From positions 62,001-126,000 of the forward strand of contig JAWXUM010000002.1 in NCBI GenBank assembly GCA_044432645.1: a stretch of DNA of 64,000 nucleotides. The letters run 5' to 3'. The DNA is from SIG603 sp044432645 (GTDB lineage: Bacteria; Bacillota; Clostridia; Oscillospirales; Acutalibacteraceae). Numbering within the stretch: position 1 is the stretch's first letter; each line of letters starts with the position of its first letter. Made by a program: the position numbers and the translations under genes. The notes under the pieces were generated by a model. It searched no databases, was not told where the DNA came from, and saw nothing but the letters and a program-made list of their open reading frames with translations. Of this stretch, positions 48,704 through 58,047 are shown one piece after another.

Positions 48704-49900
48704 ATGGACGCATATTTAGGTGGAGTTTTATCCACTATGTTATCTACAGTTTTTATTATATTTTTAATTTCAACCGTTGGTTATTTAATCGGTGGTATAG
48801 AAATTAAAGGTATTTCTCTAGGAACAGCTGGTGTGCTTTTAGTTGCTTTAATTTTTGGTGTTATAGCAAACCAAGTAAGCTCTTTTGAAGTTGCTGGTAG
48901 CACAGTTACACTTTATAGTGATAGTATTAAATCGCTTTACAGTATGGTTTCAAGCCTTGGTACTGCAATGTTTGTTACTGCTGTTGGACTTATTGCGGGA
49001 CCAAAATTCTTCCGTAACTTAAACAAAAGTATGCTATCATATGTATTTATGGGAGCAGTGGTTATAGGACTTGGCGTTGTTGCTACTATAATAATTATTA
49101 AAGTTACTGGCATTTCATCTTCACTTGCTGTTGGTCTTTTAACTGGTGGCTTAACAAGTACACCTGGTCTTTCAGCTGCTAAAGATGCAGCACTTGACAC
49201 AGACGCTGTAACAGCTGGCTACGGTATTGCTTATATTTTTGGTATTTTAGGTGTAGTTTTCTTTGTACAACTCGCTCCAAAAGTACTTAAAGTTAATATC
49301 GAAGAAGAAAGAAAAAGCTTTATTTCTGCTGGTTCAATTAAAATAGTTGAAAAAGCAAAAAAACTTAAAAAAATCGATACACTTGACTTTTTCCCATTTG
49401 TACTAACAATAGTACTGGGTAATATTGTAGGTGCTTTTAGTATTCCTGGCATTAACTTCTCACTAGGTTCAGCTGGTGGTACTTTAATTGTTGGTTTAAT
49501 TGTTGGACATTTTGGACATATAGGCAATATCGACCTTTCTATTAATAAAAACACACTTAACTTCTTCCGTGAGTTAGGTTTGGTATTGTTCTTAGTTGGT
49601 GCTGGTATTCCAGGTGGAATAAGCTTTGTAAATTATGTTGAGCCACAACTTTTCATTTACGGTGCAATTTTAACACTTGTTCCTATGTTTGGTGGTTTCT
49701 TACTTGGCAAATACGTATTTAAACTAAGCATATTTAACAATTTAGGGTCTTTAACAGGTGGTATGACAAGTACTCCAGCACTTGGTACACTAATTTCAGT
49801 TGCTAAAACAGATGAAGTTGCAGCGGCTTACGCAGCAACTTATCCAATATCACTTGTTTTGATTGTATTAGCATCTAAAGCAATTGTAATGTTCTTATAA
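48704..49900 (+). CDS. AAE-family (AspT/YidE/SucE-like) transporter, probably a C4-dicarboxylate exporter
   Basis: 398 aa, about ten transmembrane helices in two similar halves. The duplicated signature is LTGGLTSTPGLSAA (~148-161) and LTGGMTSTPALGTL (~349-362), characteristic of the aspartate:alanine exchanger family. Full-length members such as SucE1 (a succinate exporter of Corynebacterium) and AspT are ~540 aa with two TrkA_C/RCK domains between the halves; here only a ~30-residue charged linker (~203-230) remains. It is the last gene of the malate-fumarate-succinate operon, so succinate efflux or succinate/fumarate exchange is inferred. AAGGGG site. Confidence 0.85.
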   Translation: MDAYLGGVLSTMLSTVFIIFLISTVGYLIGGIEIKGISLGTAGVLLVALIFGVIANQVSSFEVAGSTVTLYSDSIKSLYSMVSSLGTAMFVTAVGLIAGPKFFRNLNKSMLSYVFMGAVVIGLGVVATIIIIKVTGISSSLAVGLLTGGLTSTPGLSAAKDAALDTDAVTAGYGIAYIFGILGVVFFVQLAPKVLKVNIEEERKSFISAGSIKIVEKAKKLKKIDTLDFFPFVLTIVLGNIVGAFSIPGINFSLGSAGGTLIVGLIVGHFGHIGNIDLSINKNTLNFFRELGLVLFLVGAGIPGGISFVNYVEPQLFIYGAILTLVPMFGGFLLGKYVFKLSIFNNLGSLTGGMTSTPALGTLISVAKTDEVAAAYAATYPISLVLIVLASKAIVMFL

Positions 49901-49934
49901 AATTCTGCTTATTTTAAAGCAGGTTCACATTATA

Positions 49935-49972
49935 AAAAAACTCAAATCTGATTTTTCAGATTTGAGTTTTTT
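49935..49972. terminator. Strong bidirectional terminator after the frd-fum operon
   Basis: AAAAAACTCAAATCTGA / TCAGATTTGAGTTTTTT, 5-nt loop; also serves the convergent MFS gene. A small CTGCTT/AAGCAG hairpin precedes it. Confidence 0.9.
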
Positions 49973-49997
49973 GTTTTAAAATAAAGTGAATTCGTGA

Positions 49998-51140
49998 TTA
50001 AACTGTTTTACTAAGTTTTCTACACGGTATAATGATAATTAAGAACGCTAAGGCAAATATAACACCGAATGCTATAAAGACGGTGTTAACACCAAATGCA
50101 TCGGAAGCAACTCCACCAAAGAAACTACCTACAATTTGAGAAATGCTAAAAGTTGTTAATGTTAAAATAGTTTGAGAAGAACCTTTAAGTTCATCTTTAA
50201 CAATGCTGTTTATGTAAATAGCTGGGAAAAATTCAAAACAAGCCATAAATGTAACAGCAGGAATATTAGCAATGATAACTGAAACTGCGTTTGTGCTAAA
50301 CCCTAAACCAACCATTCTAAAAGCATTAAGTGCTAGACCTAATAAAATCCAATTCCAAATCGAAAGTTTAGGGTAAAGCTTTTTAGAAAAGAATAAGAAA
50401 GGAATTTCAAGAAAAATAGAAATTACAGTAATGACACTAATAGTACTGTTACTAATGCCAAGGTCGCCTAAATATTTTGTAAAAAATGAACGATAAAAAG
50501 CCGAACCTAAACAAGCTACAAATAAAATTATTAGTAGGAAAACAATCTTTTTATTTTTGAAAACTTCAGAAAATGAAGTTTTCTCTTTACCGTATTGATG
50601 CCCCTTAATTGGTGGACAGAAAAAAGCAATCAAGCCACACAAAATTGTAAGTATACCAATAATAAGATAAATTCCGTTAAGACTATTAACAAGTATAAAT
50701 CCAATAATCAAAGCACCAATTTGATAACCAATAGTTCCCGACATTCTAATTGAGCCAAAAGAAGAACCTCCAATTTTTGCATTTTCAAGAGAAATAGTAG
50801 CAGAAATAGGGCTAACAGGGGAAAGAACAACACCGATTACGGTTAGAAGAATGAGTAAAGACATAAACGTGACTGCAAAATTAGCAAAGCAATAAAGCAA
50901 ACCAGAAATAATGCAAGTGATAATTAACAAATTTCGTTTCAAACGAATTCTGTCAGAAATAATACCAAAAACTGGTTGAGCAATAATACAAATAGCTGCA
51001 GGGACAGACATAAATAAACCAATTTGGCTGTCTGTCATTCCAATTTCGCTTAAGTACTTTGAGGCAAAGCTCCCAATGCCTAAGGATACGAAATATATGC
51101 TATAAAAAGCATACATCGCGTAATTGTTGATTTTTTTCAT
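49998..51140 (-). CDS. MFS transporter (MFS_1-like / LacY-type family)
   Basis: 380 aa from the ATG at 51138-51140 (MKKINNYAMYAFYS) with AAGGAG upstream. Twelve hydrophobic segments; the 2-3 loop motif GIISDRIRLKRNLL (~57-70) is the MFS signature. The N-terminus and loop resemble the MFS_1_like group that includes nucleoside, galactoside and phenylpropionate transporters. Substrate unknown. It has its own promoter downstream of DUF4317, but the presence of uxaBA two genes away makes an uptake role for a sugar or sugar acid possible. Confidence 0.85.
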   Translation of the reverse strand: MKKINNYAMYAFYSIYFVSLGIGSFASKYLSEIGMTDSQIGLFMSVPAAICIIAQPVFGIISDRIRLKRNLLIITCIISGLLYCFANFAVTFMSLLILLTVIGVVLSPVSPISATISLENAKIGGSSFGSIRMSGTIGYQIGALIIGFILVNSLNGIYLIIGILTILCGLIAFFCPPIKGHQYGKEKTSFSEVFKNKKIVFLLIILFVACLGSAFYRSFFTKYLGDLGISNSTISVITVISIFLEIPFLFFSKKLYPKLSIWNWILLGLALNAFRMVGLGFSTNAVSVIIANIPAVTFMACFEFFPAIYINSIVKDELKGSSQTILTLTTFSISQIVGSFFGGVASDAFGVNTVFIAFGVIFALAFLIIIIPCRKLSKTV

Positions 51141-51169
51141 ATACAAACTCCTTAATATAGTTTGAGTTT

Positions 51170-51198
51170 ATTATATCAAATTTAACAAAAAAATTCAA
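51170..51198 (-). promoter_or_regulatory. Sigma-A promoter of the MFS gene
   Basis: Minus strand TTGAAT (51193-51198), 17-nt spacer, TATAAT (51170-51175). Confidence 0.7.
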
Positions 51199-51209
51199 CA
51201 ATTATAAAT

Positions 51210-52334
51210 TTATTTTATTTGTATGTTAATTCCATTTACTTCAACACCATCACTTACATCGATAAGTAAATATTTTTTACCATCAATTATTTGAGTTTTA
51301 ATCTTGCTGTTTTGTTCAGGGGTAACTTTTATGCTGATATTAGGAGTTGCTATATCAAATTGCTTAGTATTAACTAAATTTCTAGGACGAATTTCAGTGT
51401 CGCTTCCGAATTCTTCATCAAACTTTTCATCAAAATTATCAACTTTTTCATCGGTGACACCACAGTCTTCAAGGATATTTTTAACTTGATTTTTAGAAAC
51501 AAACAAAGGCTCAACTTCCTTGTTAACTTTATGAGTTTCAATCATTTCACTAAATTTATCGTGAATAGTTTGTACTAGTTCTAAATCGCATTCTTCTTCT
51601 AAAGTTTCAGTTAGTATATTTTGGAAAGTTTCTTTTTGAACACAAGCCATCATAGGTAAGTCAAGACCAAAAACAGAGTTAGAAAATTCTTCATTATCAA
51701 AATTTTTGGTGTAATAAATACTATGGTAAATATTAGTAGTTCTGTCTTCAAAACTTGGAAACATAAATCCATAGCTAGGTGACAAAGCAGAGTAGTTTCC
51801 TTTAGTGCTTTTAAAAAGTTCTTCTTCAAAGTTATAACTTATACTTGCTTTTGTTTCTTTTACAGGACAAATACAACATATAAAATAATTAAAAACTTCT
51901 GATGAAGCTTGTGAAAAACTTTCATCATTTTTAGATTTAAAAGTAATGTCATATTTGTCAAAAGCAAGTAAAATCAAATAGCTAGTTTCCATAATCAAAC
52001 TATCTACAATTTTTTCATATAACCTGTCAACTTGCTCATCGTTTTTAAGTTCAGTTTTTCTAAGCTCCATTAACAGTTTATGCTCTGGGCTACTGACTAC
52101 TTGGTCTGTTGTAAATTCTAAATCTATCAAGTTTTTTCCAATTGTGCCTGATAAAGCCTTTTTAATCAAAGATAAAAACATTTCTGTTTCGACTTCTTTC
52201 ATCATGGACATTGGTTTTGTGAATTTAGATATGATTTCTTTTCTCTCGTTTACATAACAACCTAAAATATGTGTTATGTTATTTTGTTCTGATCTAAATC
52301 TTCTGCGTATTTCGGATACTTCTTTTTCTATCAT
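51210..52334 (-). CDS. DUF4317 family protein
   Basis: 374 aa. N-terminus IEKEVSEIRRRFRSEQNNITHILGCYVNERKEIIS is characteristic of DUF4317, a family found mainly in Clostridia with no known function. Soluble, no signal peptide or transmembrane region; a conserved-looking mid region around YHSIYYTKNF and acidic stretch (~285-330). Contains FICCICPV with three cysteines. Has its own promoter, so it is not obviously part of the uxa operon. Confidence 0.85.
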   Translation of the reverse strand: MIEKEVSEIRRRFRSEQNNITHILGCYVNERKEIISKFTKPMSMMKEVETEMFLSLIKKALSGTIGKNLIDLEFTTDQVVSSPEHKLLMELRKTELKNDEQVDRLYEKIVDSLIMETSYLILLAFDKYDITFKSKNDESFSQASSEVFNYFICCICPVKETKASISYNFEEELFKSTKGNYSALSPSYGFMFPSFEDRTTNIYHSIYYTKNFDNEEFSNSVFGLDLPMMACVQKETFQNILTETLEEECDLELVQTIHDKFSEMIETHKVNKEVEPLFVSKNQVKNILEDCGVTDEKVDNFDEKFDEEFGSDTEIRPRNLVNTKQFDIATPNISIKVTPEQNSKIKTQIIDGKKYLLIDVSDGVEVNGINIQIK

Positions 52335-52366
52335 AAAAAACCTCGTTAAATTTATAAAGTTTTAAA

Positions 52367-52395
52367 ATTATAACACAAATAAGTAAAGTTTACAA
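52367..52395 (-). promoter_or_regulatory. Sigma-A promoter of the DUF4317 gene
   Basis: Minus strand TTGTAA (52390-52395), 17-nt spacer, TATAAT (52367-52372) with an upstream TG (extended -10). Confidence 0.7.
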
Positions 52396-52396
52396 G

Positions 52397-53854
52397 TTAT
52401 TTGATAAGCTCACTCATTAGGTGATAAGTTCCATTTTCTTCTATAATTTTCATGTAGCGTGTAACTTCATTTGCAAAATTGTCAATTTTACTTAAATCAG
52501 TGCCCCAAAAATCAGTGTTCTGGCAAATTTTATGAACTAAATCTTCTGTTTTTAAGTTGTAATTTTCTTTGTAAAAGTTAGTAATATAATCATCATCATT
52601 AATGTCGTAGTCACTTGAAGTCATAGCTTTTCTATAAAACTCAATGTAAAAAGCAAAAGATGCTGTTATACATTTTGGTAATGTGTTAAATTTTTCTACA
52701 TTTGCAAGTAAACTTGGTAAAACCCTTGCTTTCCATTTTGATGTTGAATTCAAAGTTATAGAAAGCAGTTCGTGGTCTATAAATGGATTTAAAAATCTAT
52801 CAATTACAGAACCAGCAAATTCTTTTAATTCTGATTTATCTAGAGATAATATAGGGATAACTTCATCAAACATAACTTTGTTAACAAAACCACAAATAAC
52901 ATCATCTTCCATACAATCTCTAACAATTGTTTGACCAGCCAAATAAGCGCCCATAACCATAGTGGTGTGTGCACCGTTGAGTATGCCTACTTTTCTTTGT
53001 TTATATGGTGAGTGGTCATCTGTTACTATAATAGGTAAATTAGCTTTTTCAAACGGAATAGCCTCTTTAACCTTTTGATTTCCCTCAATTACCCACAAAC
53101 CAAAAATTTCTGCAGTATCTATAAGTTTATCTTCGTAAGAATTACCTTTGTTAATTAAGTCAGCTTCATTTCTTGGGTAACCTGTTGCAATTCTGTCAAC
53201 AAGTGTAGAGCAAAACTCATTTGCATTTGTAAGCCAATTGATAAAATCTTGTCCTAAATTCCACTTAGTAGCATGTTTAAGTACACATTTTTCAAGCTCT
53301 TTACCGTTGTTATCAATTAATTCACATGATAAAATAATAAATCCTTTTGTTTTATCACCACCGAAAATTTTATATCTTTCGTACATAAATCTTGTAAGTT
53401 TTCCCGGAAATGAGTTTTGTGGTTTGTCATCGAATTTCACGCTTTCATCATATGCAATTCCAGCTTCTGTTGTATTAGAAGAAATAAACTTTAGGTCAGG
53501 ATTTTTTGCTACTGCTAAAAATTCGTCAAAATCATTATAAGGATTTATACAACGGCTTATAGAAGAAATTATCTTTTTCTTTTCAACACTTTCACCGTTT
53601 TCTGCTCCTCTAAGGTAAAGAGTGTAAAGCCCGTCTTGCTCATTAACAAAATCAGCTAAACCTTGGTTAATAGGTTGACAAACAACTACTTTACAATCAA
53701 AATCAGATTTTTCGTTCATCTCGTCTACAAAAAAGTCAACAAATGAACGCAAAAAGTTTCCTTCGCCAAACTGTAGCATGCGTTCAGTTCCAGTTTTCAT
53801 TAAATATCCGCTATAGTTTTGTTCCTCTAATGTTTTATAATTTAATCTTTTCAT
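52397..53854 (-). CDS. uxaB: Tagaturonate reductase (altronate oxidoreductase)
   Basis: 485 aa, long-chain mannitol dehydrogenase family. RMLQFGEGNFLRSFVDFFVDE (~25-45; NAD-binding), ISSNTTEAGIA (~121), and KVGILNGAHTTMVMGAYLAG (~312-331; catalytic Lys/His region). NADH-dependent conversion of D-tagaturonate to D-altronate in galacturonate breakdown. Partner uxaA is 11 nt upstream in the same transcript. uxaC, kdgK and kdgA are not in this window. AAGGGAG site. Confidence 0.92.
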   Translation of the reverse strand: MKRLNYKTLEEQNYSGYLMKTGTERMLQFGEGNFLRSFVDFFVDEMNEKSDFDCKVVVCQPINQGLADFVNEQDGLYTLYLRGAENGESVEKKKIISSISRCINPYNDFDEFLAVAKNPDLKFISSNTTEAGIAYDESVKFDDKPQNSFPGKLTRFMYERYKIFGGDKTKGFIILSCELIDNNGKELEKCVLKHATKWNLGQDFINWLTNANEFCSTLVDRIATGYPRNEADLINKGNSYEDKLIDTAEIFGLWVIEGNQKVKEAIPFEKANLPIIVTDDHSPYKQRKVGILNGAHTTMVMGAYLAGQTIVRDCMEDDVICGFVNKVMFDEVIPILSLDKSELKEFAGSVIDRFLNPFIDHELLSITLNSTSKWKARVLPSLLANVEKFNTLPKCITASFAFYIEFYRKAMTSSDYDINDDDYITNFYKENYNLKTEDLVHKICQNTDFWGTDLSKIDNFANEVTRYMKIIEENGTYHLMSELIK

Positions 53855-53865
53855 AATAATCTCCC

Positions 53866-55341
53866 TTATAATGTAATTCCTGTTTTAAATATTGCCATAT
53901 CATAATAACCATTCTGCTCAGATTTAACTAATTCACCGTTAGCCACACAGATAACTTTGTTAAATAGATTTTCGCCCATTACTTCAAGACTTGTCCCGTC
54001 TACCATTTCACCACAGTTAAAATCTATCCAGTTAGACTTTTTAGCATTTAAAGCACTGTTTGAAGAGATTTTAAGCGTAGGCACAGGACTTGCAAACGGA
54101 GTGCCTCTACCTGTTGTGAAAAGAACAATATGAGCGCCACTGGCTGAAAGTGCTGTTGATGCCACTAAGTCATTACCAGGTGCCCACAATAAATTAAGAC
54201 CTTTTTGATTAACCTTTTGACCGTAGTCCAAAATATCAATAACATTGCATGAGCCAGATTTTTGTGTACAGCCTAAAGATTTATCTTCTAAAGTTGAAAT
54301 TCCACCAGCTTTGTTGCCAGGTGAAGGATTTTCATAAACAACTTGATTGTGACTAATAAAATAATTTTTGAAACTGTTTATTAAATTTACAGCTTTAGCA
54401 TAAGTTTCCTCGTCCTTACATCTGTTAAACAAAATAGTTTCAGCGCCAAACATTTCAGGGACTTCAGTTAATATGCTTGTACCACCGTGGTTTATTAAAA
54501 TATCTGAAAATTTACCAACTGTAGGGTTTGCAGTAATACCAGAAAGTCCGTCAGAGCCACCACATTTTAAACCTATAACTAAATCGCTAACATCGCAGGC
54601 TGTGCGCTTGTTTTTGCTTGCATTTTCGATAAGTTCATCAACTATTTCAAGTGCAGTTTCAATTTCGTCTTCTACATCTTGCGCTATAAGAAACTTAAGT
54701 GAAGATTTATCATAATCGCCTAAATAAGGTTTGATTGTTTCAATTCCACAGTTTTCACAGCCTAAACCAAGAAGTAAAACGCCTCCAGCGTTAGGATGAA
54801 CAGCTAAATTTGCTATAATTTTTCGTGTGTTTTCTTGGTCTTCGCCCATTTGAGAACAACCATAAGGATGAGTGTAAGCTATGACTTTTTGTACGCTACC
54901 TTTAATATTTTGGCTAGCCTTGTTAGCAATAGCTACTGCAACGCTGTTTACACAACCTACAGTAGGAATAATCCAAATTTCATTTCTTATACCAACTTTG
55001 CCATTTTTGCGTTTAAATCCATTAAAAGTACAGCTTTTTGTTGTTGTAGTGTTATTTAAATTTGGACTGTAAGTATATTCTAATGTGTTAGATAAATTTG
55101 TTACAATATTATTTGTGTGAACAATTTCACCTTTTCCAATATCCCTAACTGCTGTACCAATAACATGACCATATTTGTAAATATAATCACCTTTGCATAT
55201 ATTTTCACATGCAATTTTATGTCCAAAACTAACATTAGACAAAAGTTTTAGGTTGAATTTACTTATAAATTCATCTTTTTTTAAATCTTGTAACGCTACT
55301 ATAACGTTATCATTGTCGCTGATTTTAATTGTTGTATCCAT
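53866..55341 (-). CDS. uxaA: Altronate dehydratase
   Basis: 491 aa from the ATG at 55339-55341 (MDTTIKISDNDNVIVALQ) with AAAGGTGG upstream; a longer frame starts in promoter sequence. N-terminal SAF domain (~1-85) and C-terminal UxaA domain with GCSQMGEDQENTRK (~177-190), LLLGLGCENCG (~211-221), GLKCGGSDGLSGITANP, GAETILFNRC and FTTGRGTPFASPVPTLKISSN-type blocks. Fe2+-dependent dehydration of altronate to 2-keto-3-deoxygluconate. First gene of the uxaA-uxaB unit. Confidence 0.93.
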   Translation of the reverse strand: MDTTIKISDNDNVIVALQDLKKDEFISKFNLKLLSNVSFGHKIACENICKGDYIYKYGHVIGTAVRDIGKGEIVHTNNIVTNLSNTLEYTYSPNLNNTTTTKSCTFNGFKRKNGKVGIRNEIWIIPTVGCVNSVAVAIANKASQNIKGSVQKVIAYTHPYGCSQMGEDQENTRKIIANLAVHPNAGGVLLLGLGCENCGIETIKPYLGDYDKSSLKFLIAQDVEDEIETALEIVDELIENASKNKRTACDVSDLVIGLKCGGSDGLSGITANPTVGKFSDILINHGGTSILTEVPEMFGAETILFNRCKDEETYAKAVNLINSFKNYFISHNQVVYENPSPGNKAGGISTLEDKSLGCTQKSGSCNVIDILDYGQKVNQKGLNLLWAPGNDLVASTALSASGAHIVLFTTGRGTPFASPVPTLKISSNSALNAKKSNWIDFNCGEMVDGTSLEVMGENLFNKVICVANGELVKSEQNGYYDMAIFKTGITL

Positions 55342-55376
55342 AACAGCCACCTTTATTATAATTTTAATATAAAATA

Positions 55377-55405
55377 ATTTTAACAAATATTTTAATAAAA
55401 GTCAA
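55377..55405 (-). promoter_or_regulatory. Sigma-A promoter of uxaAB
   Basis: Minus strand TTGACT (55400-55405), 17-nt spacer, TAAAAT (55377-55382). A TATAAT at 55425-55430 on the plus strand is a likely -10 for the divergent mngB-type gene, without a good -35. Confidence 0.65.
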
Positions 55406-55463
55406 TTGTAACAAATTATTTGGTTATAATAAAATTAGGAATAAAAACAAGGAAGGTAACAAT

Positions 55464-58043
55464 ATGGCTAACAATGTACATTTAATACCACATATGCACT
55501 GGGACAGGGAATGGTATTTTACAGCAGAAGAATCTAGAATACTACTTGTTAATAATATGGATGAAATTTTTGAAATGCTAGAAAATAACAATAACTATCC
55601 ATATTATATTCTAGACGGACAAACTGCTATTTTAGAAGATTATTTAGAAGTAAAACCAGAAAATAAGGAAAGAATAAAGAAGTTAGTTAAACAAGGTAAA
55701 TTAATCATAGGTCCATGGTACACTCAAACTGATGAAATGGTCGTTGGTGGCGAGTCAATCGTTCGTAATCTATTATATGGCTTAAAAGATTGTGGGCAGT
55801 TTGGAAAACCTATGATGATTGGCTATTTGCCTGACTCTTTTGGACAAAGTGAAAAATTACCTCAAATACTAAATGGTTTTGACATAAAATGTGCGGTGTT
55901 TTGGCGTGGTAGCTCCGAGCGACATGGAACTGACAAGCATAATTTTTATTGGCAAGGAAATAATGACGGAAATGTCTTAGTTCACCTACTTCCATTAGGC
56001 TATGCTATAGGTAAATATCTTCCAACAGGCTTAAAAGAGCTAGAAAAACGTATGAACAAATACATGCCTGTGTTAGAAAAAGGTGCAGTTAACGATGAAA
56101 TAGTTTTGCCAAATGGTCATGACCAAATGCCAATTCAGCGAAATATTTTTGAAGTAATCGAAACTTTACAAAAAATATATCCTAAGAAAAATATATTTTT
56201 AAGTAAATTTGAAAATATATTTAAAGAAACTGAAAAAAATCAAAATTTAGCCACATTAAAAGGTGAGTTTTTAGACGGTAAATATAGCAGAGTGCATAGA
56301 AGTATTTATTCCTCACGAGCCGATATAAAATCTGATAACACAAGAATAGAAAATAAAATTACTAATATTTTAGAGCCATTAGCAGTTATTGCTGATAGCC
56401 TTGGATTTAATTATGAACATGGGTTAATAGAAAAGATTTGGAAAGAAATGCTTAAAAATCATGCGCATGATTCAATTGGTTGTTGTTGTAGTGATAAAGT
56501 TCACAAAGCTATTAAAGACAGATTTTTTATTGCCGAAGATAAAACTGATGAACTTATAAAATTCTATAAAAGAAAAATAACAGATGCTATAAGCACAGAT
56601 AAAAGTTTGGATAAATTAACAGTTTTTAATTTGCTTCCTTACAATAGAAATTCGGTTATAACTGCTGAAATTATTACTAAAATGAAAAAATTCGACTTAA
56701 TTACAGCTGATGAAAGCAAAACCGAATATGAAGTATTAGAAAAAGAAATTGTTGACGCTGGACTTATCGACCGTCAAATAGTTCATTATGGCGATTACGA
56801 CCCGTTTATTAGATACAAAATATTATTTCCAGACATAATTCCGTCCATTGGTTTTAAAACTTATTTAATAAAAGAAGGTTCAGACAAACCTGTTAATATA
56901 TCTATTAAAAAAACAAATGAATTAGAAAATGAATTTTATAATATTACAGTAAACTTTAACGGTAGTTTGAATATTTTTGATAAAATAAAAGGTATAATGT
57001 ATAGCGATGTTCTAATTGTTGAAGACGGCAGTGATGACGGTGACGGATACGACTTTTCACCTCTTGAAGATGATTTTATTGTAAATTCTAAAAATGTATT
57101 AGCAACTATAGAAATAAATAAAACTAAAAATATTTCTTATGCAAAAATTCATTTTACTATGGATATTCCAAGAAATTTAGATAGCCGTAAACTTAAAATT
57201 AGTGACAGTAAATTAAAGGTGAAAATTAATCTAAGTTTAGAAAATAATTCTAATATAATTAAAATAGAAACTGAAATTGAAAATAAATCAAAAGACCATC
57301 GTGTTAGAATGTTAGTGCCTAACAATCTTAAAACAGCATTTTCTGTAGCAGATAATCAGTTTGGCAATATAAAAAGGAATGTAATAGATGATGCGATAAA
57401 TTATTGGGAAAAAGAAAATTGGGACGAAAGACCAGACAGTATTTACCCAATGCTTTCTTATGTCGCTACCGATAATGAGAATGGCTTAGCTGTTTTAACA
57501 AATTCAGTGCGTGAATATGAAATAATAGGACAAAATTTTAACACGATTGCTATTACGTTATTCAGAAGTGTGGGTTTTTTAGGCAAAGAGAATTTATTAA
57601 GGCGACCTAATAGACCATCTGGAATAAAACTTCCTACACCAAATTCTCAGCTTATAGGCAAACAAAGTTTCAGTTTAGCATTAACAACAAATAGTAAAAC
57701 AATCGCAAGAACAGCCAAAGAATATTTGACACCACTTGTAAGCTATAATAAAATGCCTCATAACGCTATGAAGTTGAATAAATCAGCAGTAGAAGCGCCA
57801 TACAACTATTCACTATTTAATATCGAAGAAGAAAATTTTGTTCTAAGTACGCTTAAAAAAGCTGAAAGTGAGGACAATTATGTTCTACGTGCATATCAAA
57901 CAAGCTGTGAAAATTCAAAACCAGTTGTAAATCGTGCAATAATTGAATGCGAGCTTAATTTAAACGAAAATAAAATAGTAAAAACCAACAAAATCAATTT
58001 GCCTATCAACGTTGTAAAAACTTTTAGAGTAAAGAAAGGTTAA
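55464..58043 (+). CDS. mngB: GH38 alpha-mannosidase, mannosylglycerate hydrolase type
   Basis: 859 aa, close to E. coli MngB in length and layout. Zinc-site start HLIPHMHWDREWYFT (6-20), VNNMDEI, DGQTAILEDY (51-60), GPWYTQTD (83-90), nucleophile Asp124 in GYLPDSFGQS, and KNHAHDSIGCCCSDKVH in the mid domain; long C-terminal beta domains. MngB cleaves 2-O-(6-phospho-alpha-mannosyl)-D-glycerate delivered by a PTS permease. HPr and Enzyme I genes follow directly, which suits a PTS-imported phosphorylated substrate, but the EII permease (mngA) is not here. AAGGAAGG site. Confidence 0.88.
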   Translation: MANNVHLIPHMHWDREWYFTAEESRILLVNNMDEIFEMLENNNNYPYYILDGQTAILEDYLEVKPENKERIKKLVKQGKLIIGPWYTQTDEMVVGGESIVRNLLYGLKDCGQFGKPMMIGYLPDSFGQSEKLPQILNGFDIKCAVFWRGSSERHGTDKHNFYWQGNNDGNVLVHLLPLGYAIGKYLPTGLKELEKRMNKYMPVLEKGAVNDEIVLPNGHDQMPIQRNIFEVIETLQKIYPKKNIFLSKFENIFKETEKNQNLATLKGEFLDGKYSRVHRSIYSSRADIKSDNTRIENKITNILEPLAVIADSLGFNYEHGLIEKIWKEMLKNHAHDSIGCCCSDKVHKAIKDRFFIAEDKTDELIKFYKRKITDAISTDKSLDKLTVFNLLPYNRNSVITAEIITKMKKFDLITADESKTEYEVLEKEIVDAGLIDRQIVHYGDYDPFIRYKILFPDIIPSIGFKTYLIKEGSDKPVNISIKKTNELENEFYNITVNFNGSLNIFDKIKGIMYSDVLIVEDGSDDGDGYDFSPLEDDFIVNSKNVLATIEINKTKNISYAKIHFTMDIPRNLDSRKLKISDSKLKVKINLSLENNSNIIKIETEIENKSKDHRVRMLVPNNLKTAFSVADNQFGNIKRNVIDDAINYWEKENWDERPDSIYPMLSYVATDNENGLAVLTNSVREYEIIGQNFNTIAITLFRSVGFLGKENLLRRPNRPSGIKLPTPNSQLIGKQSFSLALTTNSKTIARTAKEYLTPLVSYNKMPHNAMKLNKSAVEAPYNYSLFNIEEENFVLSTLKKAESEDNYVLRAYQTSCENSKPVVNRAIIECELNLNENKIVKTNKINLPINVVKTFRVKKG

Positions 58044-58047
58044 AATT

